Notes under the pieces: model-generated
The model's input: the letters and a program-made list of their open reading frames with translations, nothing else
Database searches by the model: none
Told to the model about the DNA's origin: nothing
In this document: positions 17,293 through 25,757 of the stretch, one piece after another
Position numbering within the stretch: position 1 is the first letter of the stretch
Layout: each line of letters starts with the position of its first letter
Position numbers and translations under genes: made by a program
From: Streptomyces diastatochromogenes
GTDB taxonomy: Bacteria; Actinomycetota; Actinomycetes; Streptomycetales; Streptomycetaceae
Length of the DNA: 64,000 nt
Assembly (NCBI RefSeq): GCF_002242805.1
Contig: NZ_MCGQ01000023.1
Location: 248,421 to 312,420, forward strand
Reading direction: 5' to 3'

Positions 17293-17937
17293 ATGTCCTC
17301 GCGCGCCGGGTATCGCACGCCCATGCGGGCATGGGGCGAGGCCGTGTGGACGGGCCCCCGGTTGGACACTTTTCTGCGGGGCGTGGTGAGGCGGGTGCTC
17401 GCGGGAGCCGAGCCGCAGCCGTGGTGGATGCCGCGGTGTGTGCTGACCGTGGTGTCGGCCGATGTCGATGCCGGTGTCGGGGCGATCTGGATGGTGTGGC
17501 GTCCGAAGTCGTCGCGTATGCGTGAGCACACCATGCTCCTGGAGTGGTACGAGGAGCAGTGGCGGTACGTGGGGGGCGGCAGCGGCTCCGGAGACGGTCC
17601 TGTCCACGTGGATGTGCTCGACGTTCACGACGGCGGGGGCGCCCTCAGCCTCACCCGACGCCTTGACCTGCCGGGCTCCCTCACCGCTGCCCCGTGGATC
17701 GGTTGCGCCAAGGTGCGCGTCGGACGGGACGTGGGGCACGTTCTCATCGGCGCCCGACGGATCGAGGCTCCCGAACAGCGCGGCCTCATCGCTGTGTGGA
17801 CGTCCCCGCCACACATCAACCGCGGAGCCCGTCCCGTCATCGTGGCCGTGGGACGCGACGGCGCCGAACTCTCCCGCCTCGGTCCTCACGACAGCCTGGA
17901 CACTGCTACCTGGGCGCGATGGAGAGAAGAGGTGTAG
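17293..17937 (+). CDS. Protein of unknown function, aromatic-rich
   Basis: About 214 residues, soluble, no signal peptide. Blocks such as MLLEWYEEQWRYVGGGSGSG and LIAVWTSPPHINRGARPV look like a beta-rich domain, but I cannot name it. Codon usage is typical. Starts at 17293 or 17323 (MRAWGEAVWTG) are both in frame and neither has a strong ribosome site. It precedes the methyltransferase, but a BlaI-type operator separates the two, so it is probably not in that regulon. Confidence 0.6.
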   Translation: MSSRAGYRTPMRAWGEAVWTGPRLDTFLRGVVRRVLAGAEPQPWWMPRCVLTVVSADVDAGVGAIWMVWRPKSSRMREHTMLLEWYEEQWRYVGGGSGSGDGPVHVDVLDVHDGGGALSLTRRLDLPGSLTAAPWIGCAKVRVGRDVGHVLIGARRIEAPEQRGLIAVWTSPPHINRGARPVIVAVGRDGAELSRLGPHDSLDTATWARWREEV

Positions 17938-18026
17938 CCGGTCTGGAAGGAGTCGGTTGCCCGCATGGCCGAGGGCAGCGCCGTGGCCGGCGAAGGGGCC
18001 ACGTTGGACGCCGTCGCGACAATATT

Positions 18027-18041
18027 CCTAAGCTTCTTAGG
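18027..18041. promoter_or_regulatory. BlaI-type operator, copy 1 (perfect dyad)
   Basis: CCTAAGCTTCTTAGG: perfect 6-bp arms around CTT, 50 bp upstream of the methyltransferase start. The two other copies lie before the repressor gene and before ccdA. Confidence 0.75.
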
Positions 18042-18090
18042 GGAAGGTGTGGGGGCCGCTCCCCCGCCCACCGCCGCCGAGGAGGGTGCC

Positions 18091-18732
18091 ATGGCCGGCA
18101 CAGGCGTCTCGCATCCGCTGTTCGCGCGCATCTACCCGCGCATCAACGCCTTCGCCGAGGCGCACGGCTGCGTGGAGCATCGTCAGGAGTTGCTGGCCGG
18201 CGTGCACGGTCGCGTCATCGAGATCGGGGCCGGCCTGGGCTCGAACTTCGTGCACTACCCACCCGACGTGCAGCAGGTGGTCGCGGTGGAGCCGGAGCCG
18301 AGGCTGCGCGCCCGCGCCGAGGAGGCGGCCATCGAGGCCGCCGTCCCGGTGGAGGTACGGGCAGGTCGGGCGGAGGCGCTGCCGGCCGACGACGACAGCT
18401 TCGACGTGGCGGTGTTCTCGCTGGTGCTGTGCACCATCAAGGACGTACCGGCCGCGCTCGCGGAGGCCCGGCGGGTCCTGGCGCCCGGCGGCGAAATCCG
18501 GTTCTACGAGCACGTACGTTCCGACGATCCGCGCTTCTTCCGGCTGCAACGGATCATCAATCCGCTGTGGCACGCCCTCGGCGGCGGCTGCGACGTCACC
18601 CGCGACACCGAACGGGCCATCCAGGAAGCGGGCTTCACCGTCAAGGAGATCCGCCGCTTCGTCTTCCGGATCAACGGGCGGGCCAACCCCGGGTCACCGT
18701 CGATCATCGGGACCGCCCGGCCTTCCACCTAG
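18091..18732 (+). CDS. Class I SAM-dependent methyltransferase
   Basis: The 213-residue enzyme has SAM motif I VIEIGAGLGSNFVHYP, an acidic strand-2 end (VAVEPEPRLR), motif II with DDSFDVAVFSLVLC and post-motif LAPGGEIRFYEHV. It most resembles small-molecule or phospholipid methyltransferases of the UbiE type. The ATG at 18091 follows AGGAGG, so the longer frame from 17965 is rejected. A BlaI-type dyad lies just upstream and the stop overlaps a second one, tying it to the metal/thiol regulon. The substrate is unknown. Confidence 0.9.
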   Translation: MAGTGVSHPLFARIYPRINAFAEAHGCVEHRQELLAGVHGRVIEIGAGLGSNFVHYPPDVQQVVAVEPEPRLRARAEEAAIEAAVPVEVRAGRAEALPADDDSFDVAVFSLVLCTIKDVPAALAEARRVLAPGGEIRFYEHVRSDDPRFFRLQRIINPLWHALGGGCDVTRDTERAIQEAGFTVKEIRRFVFRINGRANPGSPSIIGTARPST

Positions 18733-18742
18733 GCCGCTTAGG
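18728..18742. promoter_or_regulatory. BlaI-type operator, copy 2
   Basis: CCTAGGCCGCTTAGG, one mismatch from a perfect dyad, 46 bp upstream of the repressor start. It indicates autorepression of the BlaI/M56 pair. Confidence 0.72.
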
Positions 18743-18788
18743 ATGTCGGAGACGTCGCAGACGAGCGAGAGAGACCGGGAGGGCCGGG

Positions 18789-19160
18789 GTGCCGCAGTTC
18801 GGCGAGCTGGAGGCCGCGATCATGGACGCGGTGTGGCAGGCGGGCAAGCCCCTGCGCGTCCGCGAGATCCTCGACCGCCTGGGCCGTGATCCCGAGCCCG
18901 CGTACAACACCGTGCACACCGTCACCGAGATCCTGTTCCGCAAGGGCTGGCTGGCCAAGGAGAAGGACGGCCGCGCCTACAGGTACAACGCCACCAAGAG
19001 CCGCGAGGAGTACGTCGCCGGGCTGATGGGCGAGGCGTTCGCGGCGGCGGGTGACCGCAGCGCGACGCTGGCCCGCTTCGTGGAGGCCATGCGGCCCGGC
19101 GAGGCCGAGGAGCTGCACCGGCTGCTGGGCGAGGCCGTACAACGGGAGACGCCACAGTGA
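18789..19160 (+). CDS. BlaI/MecI/CopY-family repressor
   Basis: The 123-residue winged-helix repressor (VPQFGELEAAIMDAVW start, HTH with YNTVHTVTEILFRKGWL) has a C-terminal dimerisation helix. Family members bind short dyads and are inactivated by a cognate M56 protease or by metal. The GTG at 18789 follows GGGAGG. The stop overlaps the start of the M56 protease gene by 4 nt. It probably binds the three CCTAAG-N3-CTTAGG sites in this region. Confidence 0.93.
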   Translation: MPQFGELEAAIMDAVWQAGKPLRVREILDRLGRDPEPAYNTVHTVTEILFRKGWLAKEKDGRAYRYNATKSREEYVAGLMGEAFAAAGDRSATLARFVEAMRPGEAEELHRLLGEAVQRETPQ

Positions 19161-20134
19161 TCGTCGCCGCCGTACTGTTCGCGTACGCCGTGCTGCTGGG
19201 CACCCTGGCGCCCCGGCTGCTGGGCCGAGCCCGCTGGACCGAACGCGCACCGCGCCTCGGCATCGTGGCGTGGCAGGCACTCGGCGTCTCCGCGCTCGCG
19301 TCGGCGGTGATGGCCGGACTCGCGCTGACCGTCCCCACGGTCCGGGTCAGCGCCGACCTCGCGCAGCTGCTTCAGGCGTGTGTGATGGCACTGACCGCGC
19401 AGTACGCCTCCCCCGGCGGGGCGGCGGCGGGCGCGGCCGGGGCCGTACTGGCCCTGGCGGTGCTCGGACGTGCCGCCTGGTGCGCCGGCGCCGCCGTCCT
19501 GCGCATCCGGCGCGAGCGGCAGGAGCACCGCGAGGTGCTGGACATGGTCGGCCGCGCCGATCCCGTACGCGGCGTGGTCGTTCTCGATCATGACGAACCC
19601 GCCGCCTACTGCCTGCCCGGCCGCCACCGCCGCACCGTGATCACCACGGGTGCCCTGCGCACCCTGGACGACGATCGGCTCGACGCCGTGCTCGCCCACG
19701 AGCGCGCCCACCAGGCCGAACGTCACGACGCTGTCCTGGCCTGGGCGCAGACACTGGCCCGCGCCTTCCCGCGCGTGCCGCTGTTCCGCACCGCCGAGAC
19801 GGAGATCGCACGGCTGGTGGAGATGCGCGCCGATGACGTGGCCGCCGCCCGCTCCGGACGGCTGACCACCGCGGCGGCCCTGCTCGTCGTGGCAGGCGGC
19901 CGCGCTCCGGCCGCGGCGATGGCGGCCGGCGGCTCCACGGCGGCCCGCCGGGTGCACCGTCTCATCGAGCCCCACCAGCCGCTCGGCCGCGTCCGCATCG
20001 CGGCGGGTTCGCTGGCCGCTGCCGTCGTGCTCGCCCTGCCGCTGCTGGTCGTCGGTGGCCCGGCGGCGGTCGCTACGCAGCTGAACTACTGCCCGGACGG
20101 CACACCCGCCGCTCAGGTCACCACCATGCGCTGA
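19157..20134 (+). CDS. M56-family membrane metallopeptidase
   Basis: The 325-residue protein has four or five transmembrane segments and a cytoplasmic zinc-protease loop with HERAH (H181, E182, H185) and the downstream EMRADD acidic ligand region. It is BlaR1/MecR1-like but has no extracellular penicillin-binding sensor domain, only a short tail containing one Cys. It is translationally coupled to the repressor and most likely relieves repression by cleaving it. The signal is unknown and may be copper or thiol stress, given the genes downstream. Confidence 0.9.
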   Translation: MIVAAVLFAYAVLLGTLAPRLLGRARWTERAPRLGIVAWQALGVSALASAVMAGLALTVPTVRVSADLAQLLQACVMALTAQYASPGGAAAGAAGAVLALAVLGRAAWCAGAAVLRIRRERQEHREVLDMVGRADPVRGVVVLDHDEPAAYCLPGRHRRTVITTGALRTLDDDRLDAVLAHERAHQAERHDAVLAWAQTLARAFPRVPLFRTAETEIARLVEMRADDVAAARSGRLTTAAALLVVAGGRAPAAAMAAGGSTAARRVHRLIEPHQPLGRVRIAAGSLAAAVVLALPLLVVGGPAAVATQLNYCPDGTPAAQVTTMR

Positions 20135-20178
20135 CGCTCTCCCCCGGAGACCCGAGGTGGACAGCCCGCCACCCATTA

Positions 20179-20193
20179 CCTAATCTCCTTAGG
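20179..20193. promoter_or_regulatory. BlaI-type operator, copy 3
   Basis: CCTAATCTCCTTAGG, one mismatch from the dyad consensus, 33 bp upstream of ccdA. It puts the long downstream operon under the same repressor. Confidence 0.72.
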
Positions 20194-20225
20194 AGTTCAG
20201 GTTCTGAGTTCCGGGAGGCCACGGC

Positions 20226-21185
20226 GTGAGTGAGCTGCTGTTCGGCACGACGCTGCTGGCGTCCTTCCTCGGCGGGGTGGTGGCCCTGCTCGCGCCCTGC
20301 TGCGTGTCCGTGATGCTCCCCGCGTACCTGGCCACCGGCTTCCGCCGACGCACGGGAATCCTGGCCGCGACCCTCGTCTTCGCCGCCGGGGTGGCCACGG
20401 TGATCGTGCCCATCGGGCTCGGCGCCACCGCACTGGTCGCGCTGATCTCCGGCCACCATCTGCTCGTCTTCTCCCTGGGCGGAGGAGCCATGGCGGTCGG
20501 CGGTGTCGCCCTGCTGGCCGGCTGGAAGCCGCAGCTGCCGATGATCGCGGGCCGCGCTCCCTCCGGGCACGGCTTCGGCTCGGTCTACGGGCTCGGCGTC
20601 TTCTCCGGCGCGGCCGGCTCCTGCTGCGCTCCCGTCCTCGCCGGAGTCGCCGTCCTCTCCGGCGCGGCCGCCTCCTTCCCCGCCGCCCTCGCCGTCTCAC
20701 TGACATACGTGGCCGGGATGGTCGCGCCGCTGTGTCTGCTCGCCCTGGTCTGGGACCGCCGCGACTGGGGCGCCGGTCGGCTGCTTCAGGGGCGCCAGGC
20801 CACCCTGCGGCTCGGCCGGCTGAAGCGGAGCATGCCGCTCGGCAGCGCGGCTTCCGGGATCCTGCTCGTCGCCATGGGCGCGCTCACCCTCGTCCAGGCG
20901 GTGCGGGGCCCGGACATGGCCTCCGGCGGCTGGCGGGTACGGGTCGCGGCCGATCTGCAGCACGCCGCCGCCCAGGTCACCAAGGCACTGGGCTGGCTGC
21001 CCGGTTGGGCGCTTGCAGTTCTCCTGCCGGCGCTCGCCGCCTTCCTGTTCCGGCAGGCGCGCGCCCACCTGACCGCCCCCGCCCGGCGTTCCCCCGGCGC
21101 CGCGGCGGGGGCCTCCCCCGCCGACTGCTGCGAGCCGTCGCAGCCCCCTGTCACCGCCACCTCAGGAGAGGACCGCCCCGTATGA
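20226..21185 (+). CDS. ccdA: CcdA-like thiol-disulfide transmembrane protein
   Basis: The 319-residue protein has six to eight membrane helices. CcdA proteins carry reducing power from cytoplasmic thioredoxin to extracytoplasmic thiol proteins. The first conserved helix has LAPCC (C25/C26) and the second half has a matching GSCCAPVL, each a Cys pair rather than the single Cys usual in short CcdA. The GTG at 20226 follows GGGAGG. It overlaps the redoxin gene by 4 nt, its likely partner. A hydrophilic Cys-bearing tail (DCCEP) is unusual. Confidence 0.88.
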   Translation: MSELLFGTTLLASFLGGVVALLAPCCVSVMLPAYLATGFRRRTGILAATLVFAAGVATVIVPIGLGATALVALISGHHLLVFSLGGGAMAVGGVALLAGWKPQLPMIAGRAPSGHGFGSVYGLGVFSGAAGSCCAPVLAGVAVLSGAAASFPAALAVSLTYVAGMVAPLCLLALVWDRRDWGAGRLLQGRQATLRLGRLKRSMPLGSAASGILLVAMGALTLVQAVRGPDMASGGWRVRVAADLQHAAAQVTKALGWLPGWALAVLLPALAAFLFRQARAHLTAPARRSPGAAAGASPADCCEPSQPPVTATSGEDRPV

Positions 21186-21859
21186 GCACCACCGCCAAAA
21201 AGCCCCCGATCCGGCGGCCCGATCACGCGAGCGTCGCCGCGCGGCCGGCCCGGCGGCGACGCCTGACCTGGATTCTGAGCGGGCTCGCCGCCGTGGTGGC
21301 GCTGGTCGTGCTGTACGCGGTCTTCTCCACGTCCCCGGCCAAGAACACCGCCGGCAGCGGGACGTCGTACGCCGTCGGCAGCCCCGGCGTCGGCCGGGCC
21401 GCCCCCGCGTTCCGGCTCACGGCCTCCACCGGCAAGCAGGTCGGCCTGGGCGACTACCGCGGCAAGAACGTCCTGCTCTACTTCCAGGAGGGCCTGACCT
21501 GCCAACCCTGCTGGGACCAGCTCACGGCCCTGGAGAAGTCCGCCGGCAAGGTGAAGGCCGCCGGCATCGACGACATCGTCTCCATCACCGGCGACCCCGC
21601 CGATCTGATCGCCCGCAAGACGAAGGACATGGGCCTGAGCACGCCCGTGCTCTCCGACCCCGGTCTGAAGGTCTCCCAGCAGTACGAGGCCAACGAGTAC
21701 GGAATGATGGGCAGTTCGCGCGACGGACACAGCTTCCTGCTCGTCGGCCCGGACGGCACCATCCGCTGGCGCGCCGACTACGGCGGCGCCCCCGACTACA
21801 CGATGTACGTCGCCGTCGACAAGCTCCTCGCCGACCTCAGGGACGGGGTCGGGTCATGA
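21182..21859 (+). CDS. Membrane-anchored redoxin/peroxiredoxin-like protein
   Basis: The 225-residue protein has an N-terminal anchor (about 29-49) and an extracytoplasmic AhpC/TSA-like thioredoxin fold with active site TCQPCW (C107, C110). It ends with a typical peroxiredoxin strand (SFLLVGPDGTIRWRADYGG). It is probably kept reduced by the adjacent CcdA and acts on metal-binding or other cell-envelope thiols. ATG at 21182 overlaps the ccdA stop, and its own stop overlaps the next gene. Confidence 0.9.
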   Translation: MSTTAKKPPIRRPDHASVAARPARRRRLTWILSGLAAVVALVVLYAVFSTSPAKNTAGSGTSYAVGSPGVGRAAPAFRLTASTGKQVGLGDYRGKNVLLYFQEGLTCQPCWDQLTALEKSAGKVKAAGIDDIVSITGDPADLIARKTKDMGLSTPVLSDPGLKVSQQYEANEYGMMGSSRDGHSFLLVGPDGTIRWRADYGGAPDYTMYVAVDKLLADLRDGVGS

Positions 21860-22101
21860 TCGCGCTCACGCTCCTCACCCAGGCCGACTGCGCGTGGTGC
21901 GACCGCGCCAAGAAGCTGCTGGAGGAGGTGGACGCCGAGATCACGGAGGTGTCCCTCGACACCGACGAGGGCCGTGCACTGGCCGCCCGCCACCGTCTGC
22001 TGTTCGCCCCCGGCCTGCTCCACGACGACCGGCTCATCGCGTACGGGCGGCTGTCCGCCCGTGCCCTGCGACGCGAACTCGACCGCATCCGACAGCCCTG
22101 A
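21856..22101 (+). CDS. Glutaredoxin-like protein
   Basis: An 81-residue single-domain thioredoxin fold with the CxxC motif CAWC (C12, C15), lacking a signal peptide, so cytoplasmic. It probably reduces disulfides with mycothiol or thioredoxin as partner. It overlaps the redoxin gene by 4 nt and the two are probably co-translated. Confidence 0.85.
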   Translation: MIALTLLTQADCAWCDRAKKLLEEVDAEITEVSLDTDEGRALAARHRLLFAPGLLHDDRLIAYGRLSARALRRELDRIRQP

Positions 22102-22112
22102 GGAGGGCCCCG

Positions 22113-22316
22113 ATGAACAACCTGCTGTATCTGCTCCCGACGCTGGCCTGCCCGGTCGGCATGGGTCTGATGATGTGGCTCATGATGCGCCCCAAGCAGG
22201 GCGCACAGGCCCAGGCCGGCACCGACGCCGACCGTCAGGAACTGCTGCGGCTGCGCAAGGAGATCGACGCCCTGCGCGCCCCGCAGCACGGGCCCCGCCA
22301 GGACCACCCGGCATGA
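22113..22316 (+). CDS. Small membrane protein with coiled tail
   Basis: This 67-residue protein has one transmembrane helix containing a Cys and several Met (LPTLACPVGMGLMMWLMMRP), followed by a charged helical tail (DRQELLRLRKEIDALR). The Met- and Cys-rich helix and the copper-linked neighbours suggest metal handling. ATG at 22113 has AGGAGGG upstream. No family is recognised with certainty. Confidence 0.75.
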   Translation: MNNLLYLLPTLACPVGMGLMMWLMMRPKQGAQAQAGTDADRQELLRLRKEIDALRAPQHGPRQDHPA

Positions 22317-22531
22317 CCGGCAGCTGGCTCCCCCTCACCGCCACCGCGCTTGCCGCCGGCCTGACCTGGTGGTGCTGCATCCGCCCGATGGCCCGGAACC
22401 GCGCCTGCCACGGCGCACCCGACACCGGTCTGCAGCAGGAATTGCGCGCCGCCCGCGAGGAGTTGAGCCGCCTCCGTGGCGGGACCCCACCGACCGACCA
22501 GACCCACAGACCGGAGACCCGCGACCGGTGA
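22313..22531 (+). CDS. Small membrane protein with coiled tail
   Basis: This 72-residue protein has one N-terminal transmembrane helix with a Cys pair (ATALAAGLTWWCCIRPMARN) and a charged helix (LQQELRAAREELSRLRG). Its layout copies the preceding gene, so the two may form a hetero-oligomer. It overlaps both neighbours by 4 nt (ATGA and GTGA), which supports its being real despite its size. Confidence 0.72.
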   Translation: MTGSWLPLTATALAAGLTWWCCIRPMARNRACHGAPDTGLQQELRAAREELSRLRGGTPPTDQTHRPETRDR

Positions 22532-24468
22532 CCGTCCTCGCACCAACCCTCCGGCGCCCCGCAGCCGCGCTCCTCACCCTGGCGTCGCTCGTCCTGGCCA
22601 TACTGCTGGGCAGCGCCGGCCCGGCCTCCGCCCACACCACGCTGCTGTTCACCGGCCCGGCCGCGGACGCCACCGTCCCCGACTCCCCGGCCTCGCTGGT
22701 CCTCGTCTTCGACCAGCCGGTCGGCGCCGGGAACTCGACCGTACGGCTCACGCCCGCCGCCCCGCTCGGCAAGCCCGGCCTGAGTCAGGGCGGCCGGACG
22801 GTCACCTTCCCCGTACACGGCAAGCTCGCCGAGGGCGTGCACACCGTCGAGTGGCAGGTCACCGCCCAGGACGGCGACGTCATGACCGGCAGCTACCGCT
22901 TCGCCATCGGCCCGCGCCCCGTCGCCCTCGCCTCCGGCCAGAGCACGGCCGCCAAGGACCCCGTCCCGACGACGGTCCTGCGCTGGCTGCTCTTCACCGC
23001 CCTGGCGCTCCTCGTCGGGGAGCCGGCGCTCGACCGCCTCGCCGCGCGCGTCCCTGACGCGCCCGCCCGGCGGCCCCGTACCTGGGCACTGTTCACCGCG
23101 TTCGTCGGCTGTGCCGCCGCACTCGGCCTGACCGCGCTGGTGATCAGCGACGGCTCACCGCGCTCGGTGATCGACACCCGCCCCGGCATCCTGTCGTTGA
23201 CCGAGGTGGCCGGCTTCGCCTTCGCGGCCGTCGCCGTTCTCGTACGACGCCGCAGGTGGGCGGTGGTCCCGTTGGCCGCCGTCGCGGTCGCGGAGGCCCT
23301 GCGCGCGCACCCGCAGGCCGAACAGGCCGTCGCAGGCCCGGTGTTGACCCTGGTCCATCTCGCGGCTGCGGGGCTGTGGGTGGGCGCCCTGGTGCAGGTG
23401 CTGCGCACGATGGCCGTCTGGCGCGGCGAACGCGCCGCCGCTCGCGCCCTGCTGCTGGCCTACGCACGGCTGGCCGCCTGGCTGTTCGCGGCGGTCGTCA
23501 CGACCGGCGTCATCGCCGCGTTGCTCCTGGTCCCGCTCGATGACGTCTTCACCACGGCCTACGGCCAGGTCCTCGTCGCCAAGATCGCACTCGTCGCGGT
23601 GACCGCGACCCTCGCCTACGGCGCACGCCGCACTCTGCACGGCACCCCCGACCGCCTCCCGTACCGTCCGGCGCGCGTCGAAGTCTCCGTTCTCGCCATC
23701 GTGCTCGCTCTCTCGGCCATCCTCACCGTGCTGCGCGCGCCCGCGGACACCCACCGCCCGCTGTCCTTCACGCCCCCGACCACCGGTCCGGTCGTGCCCG
23801 CCGGCACCCGCGCCGGGGAGATCGGCATCAGCGCCCGGGCCAGTACCGGCCAGCTCATCATCGAGCTGACCGCACCCCAGGCCGGCGACCCCTCGAACCA
23901 GACGTACGACCTGTCCGCCACCCTCGCCGACCCGCACGGGAACAAGCGGCGGCTGACCCTGCGCGGCTGTGGCACCGGCTGCTTCTACACCCCGCTGACC
24001 TGGCGCAAGGGCACCAGCCACCTCACGCTGACCGCTTCCGCGGGCGAGGAGTGGGCCGGCGGCCGCGCGGGCCTGGCCGTCACCTGGCCGGCCCGCCCCG
24101 ATGCCGCGCTGCTGCGCGAGGCCGTAGCCGCGATGCGGCAGGTCCCCCACTTCACCCTGCACGAGATGGTCACGAGCAACACCGCGCAGGGCCTCGGCGA
24201 CCTCAAGCAACTCCCTGTCACCGGCAAGGAGTTCCTCGCCGCCGAGCCCTACGGCAGCGGCACGGCCCCGGTCACCACCCGCCTGCCCGACGAGAACGGC
24301 CACCGCCGCCTCGCCCTGGCCTACCCGGCCGAGCACACCCAGCTCGGCCTCACCCTCGACGGGACCGGCCGCATCCTCCACGAGACCCTGACCGCCCCCA
24401 ACCACCTGGTCACCCGTACCTTCGTCTACCCGGAGCCGGAAGAGGACGGGCACGAGCACGAGCACTGA
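22528..24468 (+). CDS. CopC-CopD fusion copper protein (YcnJ-like)
   Basis: The 646-residue protein has a signal peptide ending PASAH with the copper-ligand His as first mature residue (H36). The CopC beta-sandwich follows to about 125, then a CopD membrane domain of about eight helices (to about 410) and a long extracytoplasmic C-terminal domain ending HEHEH. CopC-CopD fusions bind and import or buffer copper. The GTG at 22528 overlaps the previous stop. The His/Glu tail may bind metal. It anchors the copper interpretation of the whole BlaI-linked island. Confidence 0.9.
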   Translation: MTVLAPTLRRPAAALLTLASLVLAILLGSAGPASAHTTLLFTGPAADATVPDSPASLVLVFDQPVGAGNSTVRLTPAAPLGKPGLSQGGRTVTFPVHGKLAEGVHTVEWQVTAQDGDVMTGSYRFAIGPRPVALASGQSTAAKDPVPTTVLRWLLFTALALLVGEPALDRLAARVPDAPARRPRTWALFTAFVGCAAALGLTALVISDGSPRSVIDTRPGILSLTEVAGFAFAAVAVLVRRRRWAVVPLAAVAVAEALRAHPQAEQAVAGPVLTLVHLAAAGLWVGALVQVLRTMAVWRGERAAARALLLAYARLAAWLFAAVVTTGVIAALLLVPLDDVFTTAYGQVLVAKIALVAVTATLAYGARRTLHGTPDRLPYRPARVEVSVLAIVLALSAILTVLRAPADTHRPLSFTPPTTGPVVPAGTRAGEIGISARASTGQLIIELTAPQAGDPSNQTYDLSATLADPHGNKRRLTLRGCGTGCFYTPLTWRKGTSHLTLTASAGEEWAGGRAGLAVTWPARPDAALLREAVAAMRQVPHFTLHEMVTSNTAQGLGDLKQLPVTGKEFLAAEPYGSGTAPVTTRLPDENGHRRLALAYPAEHTQLGLTLDGTGRILHETLTAPNHLVTRTFVYPEPEEDGHEHEH

Positions 24469-24522
24469 CGAACGAAAGCCCGGCCGAAAGAACGTTCACA
24501 GGCACCGCTTAACATCACAGTG

Positions 24523-24984
24523 ATGAGCAGCAGGACGGAGCACAGACCCCGCGGCGCGTGGCTGACCACGCAGACCGCGGCGCTGTGTCCTGCCCTGGCC
24601 GTGCTGCTCATGGCTCTGGTGCTCTGCCTCGGCTATGCGCCCCATGCCCCCAGGAACGTGGCCACCGCGCCCGTGACCGCCATGTCGGCCGTCCAGACCT
24701 GGTCACACGGCCCGGCCGAGCACCGTGCGGTGACCGTGACAGCCGTGGCCGAACGCCACCCGGTGACCGTGACGAAATCGGGCGGGTGCCCTTCCGGTGA
24801 CATGTGCTGCGCTCAGGACTCGCACGGGGTCCGCGCAGTGCTCCCCGCGGCAGCACACCTCCTGCCTGCTGTCCTGCGCCGCGTCCCGAGTCTCCCGGGC
24901 CCGGCCACCGTCGCCTGCTCCCTCGGGCTCACGCCGACGCGCGGCGCTCCCGATCTCCATGTGCTCCAGGTGCAGCGGACGTAG
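24523..24984 (+). CDS. Small exported Cys/His-containing protein
   Basis: About 153 residues with a hydrophobic N-terminal segment (PALAVLLMALVLCLGYAP), a central GGCPSGDMCC cluster and a C-terminal DLHVLQVQRT. ATG at 24523, with GTG at 24520 as alternative; there is little Shine-Dalgarno sequence, so it may be leaderless. I do not recognise the family with confidence. The position between the CopC-CopD and DUF3105 genes and the Cys cluster suggest metal binding. Confidence 0.7.
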   Translation: MSSRTEHRPRGAWLTTQTAALCPALAVLLMALVLCLGYAPHAPRNVATAPVTAMSAVQTWSHGPAEHRAVTVTAVAERHPVTVTKSGGCPSGDMCCAQDSHGVRAVLPAAAHLLPAVLRRVPSLPGPATVACSLGLTPTRGAPDLHVLQVQRT

Positions 24985-25100
24985 ACGAACGCCACCGTGC
25001 CGATCGCTCGCGCGGGTCGGTCCACCGGCATCCGTCCATCCACCCCTGCACCCACCGCCGCCCTACGACGTCACGCGGCGGGGACGAGGAACACACAGTC

Positions 25101-25757
25101 ATGAGCAAGACCAGCAAGAAGCAGGCCGCCGCCGACCGCAAGGCGCGTATCGAAGCGATGCGCCGCGCCGAGAAGGCCCGCGAGCGTCGCAACCGCATTC
25201 TCACCATCACGCTCAGCACGGTCATCGTCGTCGGGTTGGCCGGCTGGGGCGTGTACGCCATCAACAGCGCCAACGAGAAGCAGGAGCAGAAGTCCGCCGC
25301 GGCCAAGAAGCCGATATCCGGCGAGAAGACCTGGGACGCGAAGAAGCTCGGCCGCACCCATGTGGCGGGCACCGTCAAGTACCCGATGAACCCGCCCGTC
25401 GGCGGCAATCACAACCAGGCGTGGATGACCTGCAACGGCAACGTCTACACCAAGGCCATCCCCAACGAGAACGCCGTCCACTCCCTCGAACACGGCGCGG
25501 TCTGGGTCACGTACAACGACAAGGCGACGAAGGCGGACATCCAGACCCTCGCCGACAGGGTCGCCAAGACGCCGTATACGCTGATGAGTCCGGACAAGAC
25601 GCAGTCCGGCGCGATCACGCTGTCGGCCTGGGGCCACCAGCTCAGCGTGGACACGGCCGCCGACCCGCGAGTCGAGAAGTTCCTCACCAAGTACGTCCAG
25701 GGGCCGCAGACCCCCGAGCCGGGCGCCGCCTGCACGAACGGGCTCACCGCGTCATGA
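25101..25757 (+). CDS. DUF3105 membrane-anchored protein
   Basis: The 218-residue protein has a basic coiled N-terminus, one membrane helix (about 34-53) and an extracytoplasmic DUF3105 domain with the motifs PPVGGNHNQAW and AVHSLEHGAVWVTY. The His and Asn clusters look like a metal site, but the function of the family is not established. ATG at 25101 is chosen, and the longer frame from 24804 is a shadow. Its stop overlaps the DUF305 start, a pairing often seen in actinomycetes. Confidence 0.88.
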   Translation: MSKTSKKQAAADRKARIEAMRRAEKARERRNRILTITLSTVIVVGLAGWGVYAINSANEKQEQKSAAAKKPISGEKTWDAKKLGRTHVAGTVKYPMNPPVGGNHNQAWMTCNGNVYTKAIPNENAVHSLEHGAVWVTYNDKATKADIQTLADRVAKTPYTLMSPDKTQSGAITLSAWGHQLSVDTAADPRVEKFLTKYVQGPQTPEPGAACTNGLTAS

